Source of the DNA: Epiperipatus broadwayi
Lineage: Eukaryota; Onychophora; Udeonychophora; Euonychophora; Peripatidae
Length of the DNA stretch: 64,000 nt
Direction: 5' to 3'
Assembly (NCBI GenBank): GCA_028023455.1
Contig: JAQFVV010006215.1
Span: 1,314,580-1,378,579, forward strand
Shown: piece by piece, positions 34,701-48,433 of the stretch
Numbering within the stretch: the stretch's first letter is position 1
Layout: every line of letters begins with the position of its first letter
Notes under the pieces: model-generated
Seen by the model: the letters and a program-made list of their open reading frames with translations, nothing else
Told to the model about the DNA's origin: nothing
Database searches by the model: none
Program-made: the position numbers and the translations under genes

Positions 34701-35029
34701 CACACTCTTAATTTTACATATATTTTCTCACATTAATGTCGAATATGTATATATGATATGTGTTTACTTTACATGAAATACCTATTATTTTATTAATAAG
34801 ACAGTTCTTTAAATCAACATTCCAGTCTTTACTCAGGTCTTTAGGAGAATATCCATTACTTTCTATTTTAACTAAAGAAAATATAATGCATACCAAACTA
34901 GTGTACCATATTCTTTTGCACATAAAAATAACTTAAATATAAAAAATTGATTCATATAATATGTATAGTTTAATAAATCAAGATATACCAAAAATTCATA
35001 AGTTATAAGTAATAAATGGTAACAAATTC

Positions 35030-35485
35030 TAGGTTGAGATTGTTAATAGCTTAAGGGTTGATTGTTATCGTCTAAATTTATAAACCTATTAAAGCCTTGC
35101 ATAATTGGCTTTATTGTCTTAGTCAATATATACTTTATATGGAATTTGGAAGTTATAAATTACTATTTATTAGTCTGCTTTTAGAGTCTGGAAGTTATAA
35201 TTGACTAATTATTAGTCTGCTTTCAGAACAGGTTATATTTGCCTCATTAATGAGTTTTGTTTAAACTTCTTTGCATTATTAATCTCAAACTCCTTGGTCA
35301 GGTTGCAATCTTTAGTGTCTATAAAAACATATCAGGCCATAAATTAAAGTACTACTACCTTTATTATTAAAGGATGTTGCCTTGGCTACAGGTTGAGATT
35401 GTTGATACCTTAAGGATTGATTGTTATCATTTAAATTTATAAACCTATTAAAACCTTGTGTAATTGGCTTTATTGTTTAAGTAAC
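35030..35485. repeat. Direct repeat pair, about 95 bp, 358 bp apart
   Basis: AGGTTGAGATTGTTAATAGC ... AATTGGCTTTATTGT near 35031-35125 recurs at 35389-35480 with about ten differences. Between them a second, smaller direct repeat, GGAAGTTATAA ... TATTAGTCTGCTTT, occurs at 35146-35181 and 35190-35223. Possibly LTR-like ends of a tiny element or a segmental duplication; function unknown. Confidence 0.6.
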
Positions 35486-36276
35486 AAATGCACAATAATA
35501 AAACCTTTAATAATAATTTATAAAATATAACTACTCAGATAAAAGTAAAGCAGTATATATATATATATTAATTAAATAAATAATTCTAAAGTTTTAAGCA
35601 CTATCAAGATTTCACAGAATTTTTTAGTTTATATATTCATTCTTCCTTTATATTACTTTTTATTGTTATTTAATATTGAATTGAAAACCAAGTGCTTTCT
35701 TTCTGATTTCTTTTTTAAAATATTTTTTTTGAATAATACATAGAATTATTTTGTTTATAAATATATTAGACTAAAATTAAAAAAGAAATTATTAAAGTAA
35801 TAATTAAAACTTAATACTGATTTAACCTGAATGTGTGTGTATATATATATAAAATATATCCAATCCATATTGCTAGCTGAAAATTCATGATAACGTTTGC
35901 TGGAAAAAGTCTTGAAATAGTGATTGACATTATATATATATATGTATGTTAAGTCCACATTATTTAATTATTATAATGCTAGGTTTAAATAAATTTATAT
36001 TACAGTTAAAATATTGTTATATCAGATTAATAAATTTAAAAAGTATTGTTTTTACAACATTCATAGATCTTTTTGCAATTAATTTTTTATTTACCATAGT
36101 TATTTGTTGGCATGAATTCAATAATTTTCCGGAGCAAATAGTATGACTTTGGCTTATGAAGCTTCAAGAGACTTTTTCTGATGTAGGTAGTTTAATCTTT
36201 GGTAAAAGCACATCAGCAACAAGTTTAAAACACTATATCTCTCCCTGTTCTCTCCTTTCCCGTCTTCCTCTCTTGC
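35486..36276. other. AT-rich stretch, nothing recognised
   Basis: Includes small (TA)n runs near 35555 and 35840. No gene. Confidence 0.35.
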
Positions 36277-37062
<786 letters not shown>

Positions 37063-37689
37063 ATTGAAAGCAATTCTTTTTAACTGAAATAATTTAATTT
37101 GTTCTGCTTTTATAGAACAAAAGGTATTTTTTCCAAATATTTTTTCAGTTATTTTATTATGCAAACTCATTAATTAGTTAAATTTTCTAATCTCCTTATC
37201 TTTACACATAATTGTTTGCACATTCTTGCATTTTAATTAAGGTGAGAAAGTTTTTAAAAATACATTTAAAATATTTAAAATATTTTGCTTTCTTTTTCCA
37301 AGTTAGAATTGTCTAAATACTTGATCAAATAAAATATGTAAGTTAAATGTAGATAAATATAATTTTATTTATTGATTTTGAGAAGATCTTAATAAAAAAA
37401 AAAATTGTAACTATTGTTTTTTCTTTTTAAAACTGTATGCATACCCATACAATCAAATTATTATATACCCATGATTTCTGGTCAAATAAATGCTAATAAT
37501 TTTAATTAGGATACGGATTACATTCAAGTAATGAAGCTGAAGAACTATCCAATATTAAACATGTTATTGTTATACATTGCAAAGTTAGAAGAAAAGATGA
37601 AGGGACTATTGATTTAAAAAGTGGACATGAGACTGGAGAATGATGACATATCAGACAGAATGGCAAGTTATTCAATTTGATGGAAGATA
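37063..37689. other. AT-rich stretch, nothing recognised
   Basis: The last part (37500-37689) may be decayed RTE endonuclease sequence leading into the next feature. Confidence 0.3.
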
Positions 37690-38165
37690 ATCAATATAGA
37701 TAATTCAAATTTTCCCTCAATTGAATACTAAAATTGGTAAACAATTAAAAATTGGAAGTACTGTGAGTATATAAGTGTTAGAAATGAGAAAGGATATAGA
37801 TATATGGAATTCACAGAAAAAGAAAAACTGTATATGAAAATGCAGTAGAATTAGTTTATATCTTGACAACATAAAATATGTCAGTCCAATTTTTATTGTT
37901 TCTAATAAATTCAACACAGGAAATGATAATCAATTAATGAGATGTAAAATATATGTTAATGCAAAATTAAAGAGATAAGACTATTAAAAAGTCAATATTG
38001 ACTGAAATCAATAAGATAATTGATATCTATTAAGAATTGCAAGAACAAAAGCTGGAACAAAAAAGCAGCAACTGAACACTAAATTTTCTACTGAGACAAG
38101 AAAATGTATAAAGAAAAAAATATGAGAATGTTTAAAAATAATCCATTCAAAAGAATTGAATATCT
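37690..38165 (+). pseudogene. RTE-like LINE endonuclease remnant
   Basis: Frames read RNEKGYRYMEFTEKEKLYM (near 37780), a NIKYVSPIFIVSNKFNTG stretch (near 37868) ending in NDNQLMRCKIYVNAKLKR. In RTE endonucleases this block is followed by SDHR, here changed to NDNQ. Beyond it are EINKIIDI and IKKKIYENV. Stops in every frame. Confidence moderate because the match is by recollection of the family pattern. Confidence 0.45.
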
Positions 38166-39453
38166 GGAATTTTCTAAAATAATATTGTACTGGTCAAAAG
38201 ATGTTCTCCATCTAACATGAGCTGGAACCCATGCAATGTACTTCAAACCGAGTCAAGTCCAAGATTTAGGTCAGGGACCAACCCGAGTTAGAACCCACTC
38301 CATAAGCCTCAGATCAAACACCTAATGAACAACATATAATGATGGTACACGAGAATATGTGCCATGAACTAGCTCAATGAATACGATTACTACTGAGACT
38401 AATCCCCAATTTTAAGATAACAAATGATATGAGTATTTACCTATCTTTCTAAATAAATCAATACATATATGTTCGGAGTTGCCAAAATATAGTAAACATT
38501 AAGATCTGCACTAATTAATGAATAATAAATAGTCAACACCAAGTATGTTATATATAAAATATTTAATAACAAGCAAATATTATTCAAATGATCATAATGA
38601 TTAATATAAATTATTTCTAGTCTTAGAAGCAAGAAATTACAATGTACAATACAATAGCAGTTGTAATCATATGCCAATAATTAATACATAAGTATTTAAG
38701 AAATATATATATTATCTATGCTCTGACAAAACAGACATGTTATTAAAGGTATGTCTGGCATAGATGCCAAATGACTTACATACATTATTTATTAAAGTGG
38801 TATTTTATTTGGAAAAGAAAATATGCTTCCAATTTCTTATAAGAATTAGGTGAAATTTATCTTCCACACATCCATAAATTAGTTCTTGGACGGCATGAGT
38901 AAATATAAAAGGTATGACTTCAAATACTTAGCAAAGGAAGTTATTTTAATCATCTATAAATATAAAATGATTTGATTTTAACTGAATCAACTCATCATGA
39001 CTTATAAAGCAAAGAACAGCTTTTATTTGAACTAAGAAGTGAAACAGTACTAATGCATTATGAGCAATGAAACAAGTATGAAATAAATGTTTTTGTCGAT
39101 GATTTACAAAGATTAAGGGCAGTTTGTATTTGACAAGTCCTTTTTGCCCTATGAAGAATTAAGGGAACATGGGAAAGCCAGGTAGGGACTCAGCCACAAA
39201 CCTTTGGTGTTCCAATAAAATGACAAACAAATGAGGAAGTAATATCATCCTATATTTTAAAATATCAATAACATAACTGGAATGACAAAACCCAAGGAAG
39301 CGAAAAGATGGCTCATGTTAGCAATGTTATGAATAGTAATGATATAATAATCACGATATTTAATTAAAAACCTAAGTTATATAATATAAGTGCTTAGCAT
39401 GACGGCCTGATCATATAAGATTAAAACCAACATTATGAGCAAATTTGCTTAAC
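38166..39453. other. Unassigned, partly less A/T-rich
   Basis: The stretch 38211-38420 is noticeably richer in C and G (CAAACCGAGTCAAGTCC, CCAACCCGAGTTAG), and 39110-39210 is also less A/T-rich. Neither translates into anything I recognise. They could be ends of an unrecognised repeat. Confidence 0.3.
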
Positions 39454-39607
<154 letters not shown>

Positions 39608-39813
39608 GGAGAGTGCGCATGCGCCAGCTGGTTTAGTGATCGTAGATATTGGTAGGATATATTATATATTTCTAGTAATAAAACTAAAAATTTTTTTATT
39701 TAAAATAAACCGTATTGACTCTAAGCAACCCAATATTCAGTATATATAGTTTTTTAAACTTAAGAAAACTCCGACGAGGAATTTGTGTGCAAGCGGGTTT
39801 TTTTTACTCCAAT
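39608..39813 (+). promoter_or_regulatory. LINE 5' UTR / putative internal promoter
   Basis: Begins AGGAGAGTGCGCATGCGCC, an unusually CpG-rich palindrome (GCGCATGCGC, NRF1-site-like) for this A/T-rich DNA. It ends with CCAATATGGCGATC around the ORF1 start, a YY1-like motif similar to the one in mammalian L1 promoters. An internal promoter here is inferred. Confidence 0.4.
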
Positions 39814-41197
39814 ATGGCGATCTCTTTGAATGCAGCAAGCATTTCTTATGCTGATGCAATCAAAGCATCGACTAAAAAAGGAGATTTTCCTCAGAACTGG
39901 AAAAAAATCAAACTACAGTTTCAAGATTTTGTCGTTCAACAATGAATGATCTAATGAAACTAGATGTGATTTCAGAATCTGATCTATTACCAGTTAATGT
40001 AATAGAAGAAGAGATCTGGACTAATGAAAGTCTATTAAAAATTTCTGAACGCTTTAATACGACCATCCCACGCGACCTGTTTATGTTGTTTAAATGTTTC
40101 TTTACTGATCGGTCTGTTATCCTTGCAATTACAGATATAAATTGTTCACTGTATAGATTTCCTAAGGATTTGCTATACAAAGAATTAAGCACAAATAATT
40201 TATGGGATTCTATATTGCACATTGCATATCATCCAAATCCTCGCTATCTTGCTATTGAATTCTATAGTGAGGAACAAAAAAACAAATTTGATAAAACAAT
40301 TAAAACGTTAGGGAAATATGCTTTAGTAAAAGTTAACCAATATAGAGAAAATTTTATTACCGGCACAATCAAAAATACGTACTTTAACTATACAATAAAT
40401 GACCTCAATAAATTAATGCAACCATTCAGAGTTGTTGTTGCCTTTCAACCTATATATTTAAAAGGAACTCCGATACCGATCTATGGAAACAGTTATCATT
40501 TTAAAGTTAAATTAAATCAAAACGTAAATCCAAATGATATTCCCACTCTTATAACCGATCACAAAGCAATGCTACTCTTAATGATTCATGAACTTAAACC
40601 AAAATGTTTTCACTGCAAACAATGAGGGCATATTATAAATGCATGCCCAAAACTTAAATGTAAACACTGTGATATGATAGCAACCTCAAGTCATCAATGT
40701 GGAAATGCGCCAGTAAATAACACAGATTTCACTCCTCAACCGATAAGTGAATCAACTACAATTTGCTATCAAAATAATCCAATTAATGATGGTGTAACAG
40801 ACGATCTATACATCAACAGAGAGCAATCAGTAAATGATGAAAGTGAATCAATTTTACCCGAAAATCAATCATGGAATGACGAGGATAAACCAGTGTTACA
40901 AGAAAATAGCCCATATCAACAAGAAATATTAAAAAGTGATTGCCAAAATCACAAACAATCAAAAACACCCCTTAACAAAACTTCGCAAGATATTATAGAC
41001 TATCTAGTGCCTTGCTTTCCACCTACAGACCGAAAATAAATGACACTGCCAACCGAAAAACAGGCAGACCGCGAAGCAAACGTAGCAGAAAAAATGCAGC
41101 AGTGCCTATTGATCTTAGTGAAGATGATATGCCCCAGACATTAGATCATAAAAAAAATAAGAAAAGCAAATATGAGTTCAATGGATACCAAGTTTGA
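39814..41197 (+). pseudogene. LINE ORF1, Gag-like with zinc knuckles
   Basis: ATG at 39814 (MAISLNAASISYADAIK) runs 44 codons to a stop. After a frameshift near 39935 the frame continues as MNDLMKLDVISESD... to a TGA at 40623-40625. That TGA interrupts the first CCHC knuckle (CFHCKQ / stop / GHIINAC), most simply a lost Trp codon. The same frame goes on through a second cluster, CKHC...HQC, and an acidic N/E/S-rich region to 41039. A further frameshift leads to a basic tail, GRPRSKRSRKN ... KKNKKSK, to 41197, resembling a nuclear localisation signal. ORF1 proteins of this type bind element RNA. Confidence 0.7.
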
Positions 41198-41382
41198 ATA
41201 CACTTCAGATGAAGACCTTAGCACCAATAAAAAAGCAAATGTGCAAAAATTATCACAGGAGGAAGTAGAACCTCCAGACATAAAAATTCTTTGTCATAAT
41301 TTGTGCAAGTTATCTAAACTATATAAAATTATAATCTAATTACTACATCAGGTGTGTTCTGTTTTTATTGAGTGAAACTATA

Positions 41383-44300
41383 ATGAATATAAAAATAGCG
41401 TCATTAAACATCCATGGATTAAACTCACCGGAAAAAACTATCAATTAATAAAATGGCTTGAAATTATACAACCTCATTTGCTAGGGTTACTTGAAACAAA
41501 AATTTATAATAAATCTCAGATTAATCCATCTAACTATCTTAATAATCAAGGATACTCAGCATTCTCCCAAGCATCATTTTCACCCTCAGCAGGAACAGGA
41601 GTAGTAGTAATGAAAACCTGCCCCTTCTATTCATTCAAAATAATATATATAGATGCACACATATTAATTATAACACTATATGATAAAACAGTTACATTGA
41701 ATGTAGCATTTGTTTATTTACCTCCAAATCACACAGTAATTAATAAAGTCATTCAAATTATAAATTCCAAAATAGCATCCTCATCACATCCATTAATTTT
41801 ACTTGGTGATTTCAACATGTCATACAATGAGTTTGTCACAAAATGGTTGCACTTACTAGCCATACCACTCATGAGTGGAGAAGGCTATCTCCCACAGAAT
41901 TCAGTAACATTTAATAATAGCAGGTTTTCATCATTAATTGACCTGGTCTTCTACTCACCAGTGTTACATCACATGATCAGCCTAACAATAAAAAACTCAT
42001 CATTATCAGACCATTCTGCAATTATTGTTTCACTAAAGAATGATTTTATATACAGATCAATAACATCTATTGGAAACACAATTAGAGTGCTTCTTCCATG
42101 TCAAACCCCAGAATATTTATTCTCAGAAATATATATATATCTCTTCAAACTTCGAGACATTGAAATGGATCCAGTGCAAACATGGATTGCCTTTGCTAAC
42201 ATTATTTCATATACAATTGATGTCATAACAAGGGCTACCCCAGCCCCTTCAAGGCTTCTAGCTCTTGTAGATGAAACACACAAAAGAATCACAAACAGTA
42301 CTACAAATAAACAAGGCTGTTCAAATGTGATTGCCCTGAAGAAACTTTATAAATCAGTCTCTGAAGAACTTAAAGAATACCTGGCAATTAAAAAAAGAAA
42401 ACTCTTTTTGACACAGACACACACATGGTCCAGACACTATATTTGCTGGGCACTGGGACAAAAGCCATCAACTCGCATATCGACAGCAATTAAAATACAA
42501 GAAGATATAATTTCTGGTTACAACATGTTGCTACCTCTCTACACACATTTCAAATCCAAACTTCAAGAGAAGAAAAAATTCAGCCCTGCGCCATTTTTTC
42601 TCGGTGAGCCAGAAGAAGATATAGTATTTACTCCCAAAGACTTTACTCAAAAATTAGCATCAACCCCAAACTCCAGTCACCCAGGAATGCATGGTATACC
42701 TTGCTTTGTATTCAAGCACTTAGAAAATTTTACTGTCAGTATCTGTGTAATCTAGCAAACTTTCTAACAAAAAAGATCCATCATATACATGGATTATACC
42801 CTATTTTACTAGTACCATTTATCAAAACACATGAAAAAATAACCACACTAAACAATCTAAGGCCCATATCAATGAGCCCTCTGGGTATCAAACTGCTGGA
42901 GTCAATCATTAAAGACAAAATAGAACCCTATATTATACCTATACTATCTAAAATGCAGTTTGCTAAGAAAGGCTCGTCTACAATGCAAGCAGCCTTTCTA
43001 TTCAAAACAGTTATTGATTCTGTCAGAAATAATAAAAAATATAGTCCAGTTATAACCCAACTGGATATAAAATCAGCATTTAATATGATTCCAATTGAAC
43101 TCCTTGTTGAAGCATTAGCAGACACAACAATACCAAGATCCTTAATACATTTAATCACCAATCTTCTATTAAGTCAAGAAATACATATTACACTTAATGG
43201 TAAGAATTCCTCCTCTTTTGTACCTTACTGTTCAATTCCACAAGGTTCACCATTAAGTGCTCTTTTTTTTTTACTTTCTATATCAATCCCTTACTGAATA
43301 TGATAGAAAAAGAATTATCAGGCATATATATATACCTGATCTAAAAGCAAACATCTTCTGTATTGCCTACATGGATGATGTCTTGATTTTTTTAACTTCT
43401 AAAAAACAGATCCCAATTCTATTGAAAATTCTTAATTCATACACTAATAAATACAAGCTGGAATTTAACATGGATAAATTTTCTGTGTGGTCAATATATA
43501 CAAGACAATTTCACACACAACATTTTAAAGGAAAACCCAGCTCTTTTGTGGGATTCCCCTTCTATTTGAGCAATCTAGAAATGCGTCGACAAATACAAGA
43601 CAAAATTAAAAATAAAATAGAAAATATAATTGATTCACTTTCAAAATCTTACCTTTCACTGTATTCAAAAGTATCCCTGTTTAATCTATTAATTATGACT
43701 CGAATCACATACTATTCTCCAATAATACTATGCACTAAATATTTTACTAGTAAAATAAACTCGTTATGTAGAAAGTTGCTGTTGGGGAAAAAAGATTGTT
43801 TCGGTTTCACTAAAACGTATTCAAGATCCTCTAATACAAAATAGTTTAGGTCTACATTCAATAGATATTTTTAACATTCAAAAGACATTAAATCTCATTT
43901 CTGCATGTGCTTATTTATTTCCATACATGAAAGTGTTCTTCAAGATTACCCCAACAGATAAACCACCACCAACCAATGGATATTGGAAAACCTTGCTTAC
44001 ACTAATTCTTAACATTCCAAACATTATTTTTTTCACCACCGCAAGATAAATTTAAATATTGGGATGTATACCAGATAATCTGCTCTCCCCTAAATGATAA
44101 AAGACCAATTTTAAACATTAATAATAGGCAACTAACCCGAAAATTTAAATTCTGGTCATTAGAACCCAAATATTATGATTTTCTACTCAAATTAAATCTT
44201 GAAGCATTGCCAACATTACACTTTTGTAGATATAGAAGGCATTACATAAATTCAGAAGACATATGCTGGTTGTGTCATAGAGAAACTGAGACACAAGAAC

Positions 44301-44620
44301 ATTTTCTTTTTACCTGCCCTGTATTTGATAATATGTGTTCACCCATACCATCATTGTACAAACAAAGAAATTGTGACATTCAAACCCTTTTACAATCATT
44401 TATTAAGGGTAGCTACCCACATATTTGAGCAAGTACTTTTATATTGTTTTCACTATGGTGTACAAGATGCTCTTTCATGTACAACAATAATCCAAGAAGA
44501 CATCCAAACACATTCTGGAACAAAATGGAACAGCTCCGCGTAAGGGATGAAAAAATTGTATCCCAAAAAATGTACACAGCCACTTGGTCAATATTACAAC
44601 AGCGCTCAAAATTATAGAGA
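41383..44620 (+). pseudogene. LINE ORF2: AP endonuclease, reverse transcriptase, CCHC tail
   Basis: ATG at 41383 (MNIKIASLNIHGLNSPEK); a one-base loss near 41447 shifts frame into the long piece ending at 42755. Endonuclease residues: LLETK (about 41482), LLGDFNMS (about 41800), SSLIDLVF (about 41930), SDHSAI (about 42007). RT pieces follow in three frames: NNLRPIS (about 42853), QLDIKSAFN (about 43058, first catalytic Asp), IPQGSPLS (about 43235), a slip in a T10 run near 43263, then AYMDDVLIF (about 43363, catalytic Asp pair) and FNMDKFSVWS. The C-terminus has CWLCHRETETQEHFLFTCP (about 44263-44320). Closest in style to L1/Tx1. At least four frameshifts, so dead, but catalytic residues survive. 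Confidence 0.8.
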
Positions 44621-44848
44621 AAAAAAAAAAGACTAATAAAAAACAGAATTAAGAGCTTTACAAGTGCACAAAACTAATTGGATGTATATATTTTAAAGAA
44701 AATAATGTAAACTCAAATTTGTAAATCACATGCATATCCTTTGTCTTTGTCCCCCCCCCCCAATTACAATTTTCAATTTATTTATACTAACTTCAATTCA
44801 TCTGCATGTGGTAAAATAGTTATAAATGTGTCCTTTTGAAAGAAGAAG

Positions 44849-44851
44849 ATG

Positions 44852-44932
<81 letters not shown>

Positions 44933-44953
44933 GTAGTAGTAGTAGTAGTAGTA
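44849..44953. repeat. (TAA)n/(TAG)n microsatellite at the 3' edge of the LINE
   Basis: About 85 bp of TAA units, then about 20 bp of TAG units, directly after GAAGAAGATGA at the LINE 3' end. Together with 39454-39607 it frames the element. Confidence 0.95.
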
Positions 44954-46504
44954 TCGTTTATATCATGCCCTCCCCGAACACAAATGTAGGATACAAGATT
45001 TGAAATAGAAAATATCTATTTTCTTTTCCTTATTAATATTCATGAAACATTTGTAAAAGTAACTCAATTTAGAAAATAATCTTTTGAAATTAAATAAATG
45101 ATCGAGAGCATAGTCGCTATAAATTAAGCTGATAACACTTATTAGCTTTTGGCAAAATAATATCAAACAACTAAATAAATATTCCAACCCGATAATTAGT
45201 AGAACTCGCATATAATATTGCAAATATATAATATTAACAAAACAAACAAGAATTAATTAAAATGAACCGCCATAAAAAGAGAAAGAAAATTACTAAGGTG
45301 TTAGTTTAAGACTAGAGATATAATGAAATAGAGAATTACTGTAACAAAATTTTAAAGCATTTTAACATGAGTGGAAAAACTTAAGGCAATAATTACTTTT
45401 CAATATGAGTTGAGATATAGTTCACGAACAGACCAGAAAGTTGCGGTTTAAAATAAAAAGGTTACCAGTTCTTCCATGGATCACTCATTGATTCATAACG
45501 ACAGAGTCTGGTGGGATTTAGGAGACAACATAGATGCGCACTTAATTCACGTAGACTTCATTTATGCATTAGTTTCCTTCTGGATTTTAGGCAGCTTATG
45601 ATTGGTATTGAAGAGTTCTATTTTAGCAGCAACATTTTTGAAGATTTGTTGGAGAACTTCAGGGTCCAGCAATCAGATCCCTGAAGTTAGCCGCATGCCA
45701 TACTGCAAACACTCTTAAAATTCAAAATTAAAACCGACATAGTTTCCGGTGGCAACTCTTCTTAAATTAATAGTTATGGCTCTTTTTAGAAACTTTTCCA
45801 GGGTTTTTATACTCTTGTCTATGGTTTCCTGCCTATTATGATCTATATATCTTAAGATCAAAGCTTTTACATTGTTACTAAAAGAAATTTTCTCTAATTT
45901 ATCTTTGATCCATTACTTTGATAAGACTTTCAAATCCATTATCTGAATTCATTTTCTATTTAGAAAATGAATTTGTAAAATTTAAACAAACAATTTTAAT
46001 TTAGAACCGTCCTTAAAGTTTTAACTTATAACTTTAATTAATTAATAAAGAATTCACTATTGTCTTTGGGAAAGGACGATTTAAAAGCTTATTGAAGGAA
46101 TGTAACTTTTAATCATAAAAAATTTGAACAAAATTGTAAAATATAAAATTAAACATTCCAATGTAATGAAACTTTATAACGAACGTATATTTAACTATTT
46201 ACAAATATATACACCTAATCCAAATAACTAAATATTCATTAAATAGCATTATTTTAATAATTTACCATGAGATAATTAATGATATTAACAAAATTAAACC
46301 TAAGATAATTAGCTTCAATAAATATTTAAATAATAACCTCAGTTTTAACTAAAATCAACGTATATTGAAGATGGTATAAGCTCTCATTACAAAATTTGGA
46401 AATATTCATTGTTCATAACTGGGTTTGAACTAGGTTAATAAATGGAATCTCATGAAGCTTGGATCAAACTTAGATCCAACCGCTTCAATATAAAACAGAC
46501 TTTA
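44954..46504. other. Unassigned, AT-rich with a less A/T-rich part at 45430-45730
   Basis: The 45430-45730 segment (CACTCATTGATTCATAACGA, TCCCTGAAGTTAGCCGCATG) stands out in composition. It gives no coding match and may be part of an unrecognised repeat such as a solo LTR. Confidence 0.3.
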
Positions 46505-47885
46505 AAGTGATAGAAAAAATACAATTATAAATTGGCAAGAAAAGCTATAGAAGAAAATTCTCAAAAGTATAAAACAACATTTTGGTACTGGAAGGAAAGT
46601 TATTTCTGCAATAAAAAGAAAAAGTGAAACTATTGTTAAAAAGAAAGATAATATCAAGAAAAATATGGAAGAGTTATATAAAGAATTATATAGTAATAAA
46701 GAACAAAAAAACACAGTATCTCCTAAAGTTATTACATTTTTTGAATTGCACAACATTTAAATGAAGGAGTGAGATGTGCAATTCAAAGCTATGAAAGAGG
46801 GAATAAACTTTCCAAAATAATAAAATTATTATTGATATCCTAAAAATGTGAAAAAATAGAAAAATTGTTTACAAAGTTAAATTATATCAAATATCTAATA
46901 AAACAGGCAAAACTCACTATATGTAATATGAAGTGGTGGTCATGTGATGTTTATTGACTTAAATATCTAATAACAAATCTATATCAGATAATTAGACAAA
47001 TGCAATAATAATATTGATATTTAAGAAAAATTATAAAGAGATAGAAACTATGGATTTAACAGTCTTCTATTACTCCTATATAAAATCTTTGCCAAGATAA
47101 TTGCAAATTGTCTACAGTGAATTTTGGATTTAACCAACCAAAAAAACAGCCCAAATTTAAAAGTGCTTTTACCATAGGGTAGTTGTTTTTGCAAATAGTA
47201 GTTCAGACCTTCATGAAATATTTCAGGACTTATCAGATAGAAATAATAAAGTAGGAGTAAAAATAAATATTAAAAAGATTAAAGTAACGTTGAATAGATT
47301 TTCTCAGAAAAACATAGAAATTGATAATGATGAATTGACTTTAATAACTAGAATTACATTTGGTTAGATTATGAACACAGATGGAAACATAATTGATAAA
47401 ATTAATTATAGAATTAAAACTTGAATGGAGTGTTTTGATAGAAATTATTTAATATTAGAAGGAAATATGCCTTTGTAGTTGAAAAAAAAAAGATTTTTAA
47501 TAGTTATGTTTTTTTTATGGATCTGAGATTTGTCATTAAATAGAAGAACATTTCAGAGACTTCAGACTATTTCGAAAGTATGGAAAAATGTATATTAGGA
47601 GTAATGAGAGAATAACAATTATTATTGCATCATTGAAACAAGAGATTAAAATAAAGTTGGTCTGGACATATTGCCAAAAGAGATAATAATAGCTGGACAA
47701 TTGAAGTTTTCATTCAAATCCTAAGAGATTATAAAAGATCTAAAAAGAAACTACATGTGAGATGGATGGATGAAATAAGAAAAATTGCTGGTATTCTGTG
47801 GAAAAGAAAACCTAGGGATCAGAGTTGAAGACCCTTTCACCCAACAGTAGCTCAATAAAGGTTGAAAGTAATGATGATGGCATCA
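46505..47885 (+). pseudogene. RTE-like LINE reverse transcriptase remnant, interrupted by a 59-bp HHR derivative
   Basis: N-terminal part: VISAIKRKSETI ... ELYKELYSNKEQ (46590-46710). After the interruption at 46902-46960 the RT palm remnant gives VVFANSSSDLHEIFQDLSDRNNKVGVKINI (47190-47270; the FADD box is lost), then KVTLN and NTDGNIIDKINYRI. The C-terminal tail has WSGHIAKRDNN-like residues, RWMDEIRKIAG near 47765, and ends near CAATAAAGGTTGAAAG plus a TGATGATGG tail. Many stops. Confidence 0.6.
46902..46960. mobile_element. 59-bp minimal HHR family A derivative with 13-bp duplication
   Basis: Only the two family A termini remain: AACAGGCAAAACTCAC and GGTCATGTGATGTTTATTGAC. The duplication AAATATCTAATAA is at 46889-46901 and 46961-46973. 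It interrupts the RTE remnant. Confidence 0.8.
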
Positions 47886-48394
47886 GCTCAGAACATCATG
47901 TAAAGATCATGCCTCATTCCATTATGTATATATAAGATCACTATGATTGATGTTAAAAACATTTAATTAAAAGCATTATAATTTATGTAAGTGCTAAAAA
48001 TGCTCAGTAAAAAAGCTTAAGAATAGACGTTTTATTATAGTACACTGAGCAGTTTTCGATATCTTAATCCTGATATCATACTCAATTAATGGATTAGGAG
48101 CTTGTGGGTAAGAGATCTAATGTAAATTTTATGTAAATGTATACAAATAAGTTAAATGACCCCACTTCTTAGAGAGGGGAAAATGAGATTCCTTTTTATC
48201 GAGTTAGCATTGTTGGCAATATGCCAAACATTCTTTATTTTGCACCTACAATCATTCCTTCTTATACATACAATATTAGCTGATTGCAAGATAATCAAGT
48301 CATATCACATGACTTAATTTAAAAAGCTTATATTATAAATGTTGTATAATGAGCATACCAATAGCTTTTAACAAGCTTTTCAGATCATCCCTAT

Positions 48395-48433
48395 CCTCAG
48401 ATCAGTCTCTAGCTCTGGAATTTGTCAATGAGA
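48395..48433 (-). ncRNA. Hammerhead-like motif, family C, degenerate
   Basis: Minus strand: CTCA, TTGACAA (from CTGANGA), AGAGCT in stem II, GAGAC, TGATC, TGAGG. Stem I CTCA/TGAG is paired, but three core residues differ. It pairs with the facing plus copy at 48767-48805. Confidence 0.4.

Larger units (their letters stand above)
39608..44848 (+). mobile_element. L1/Tx1-like LINE inserted in a (TAA)n microsatellite
   Basis: A near full-length two-ORF element: 5' UTR 39608-39813, ORF1 39814-41197, ORF2 41383 to about 44620, 3' UTR to 44848. Both flanks are (TAA)n arrays. The endonuclease begins with the L1/Tx1-type IASLNIHGLNSPEK, and the RT and C-terminal zinc motif also fit that group. Several Tx1-clade elements are known to insert only into specific repeats, so a microsatellite target is plausible. 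Frameshifts in both ORFs make this copy inactive, but it is the best preserved LINE in the window. Confidence 0.8.
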
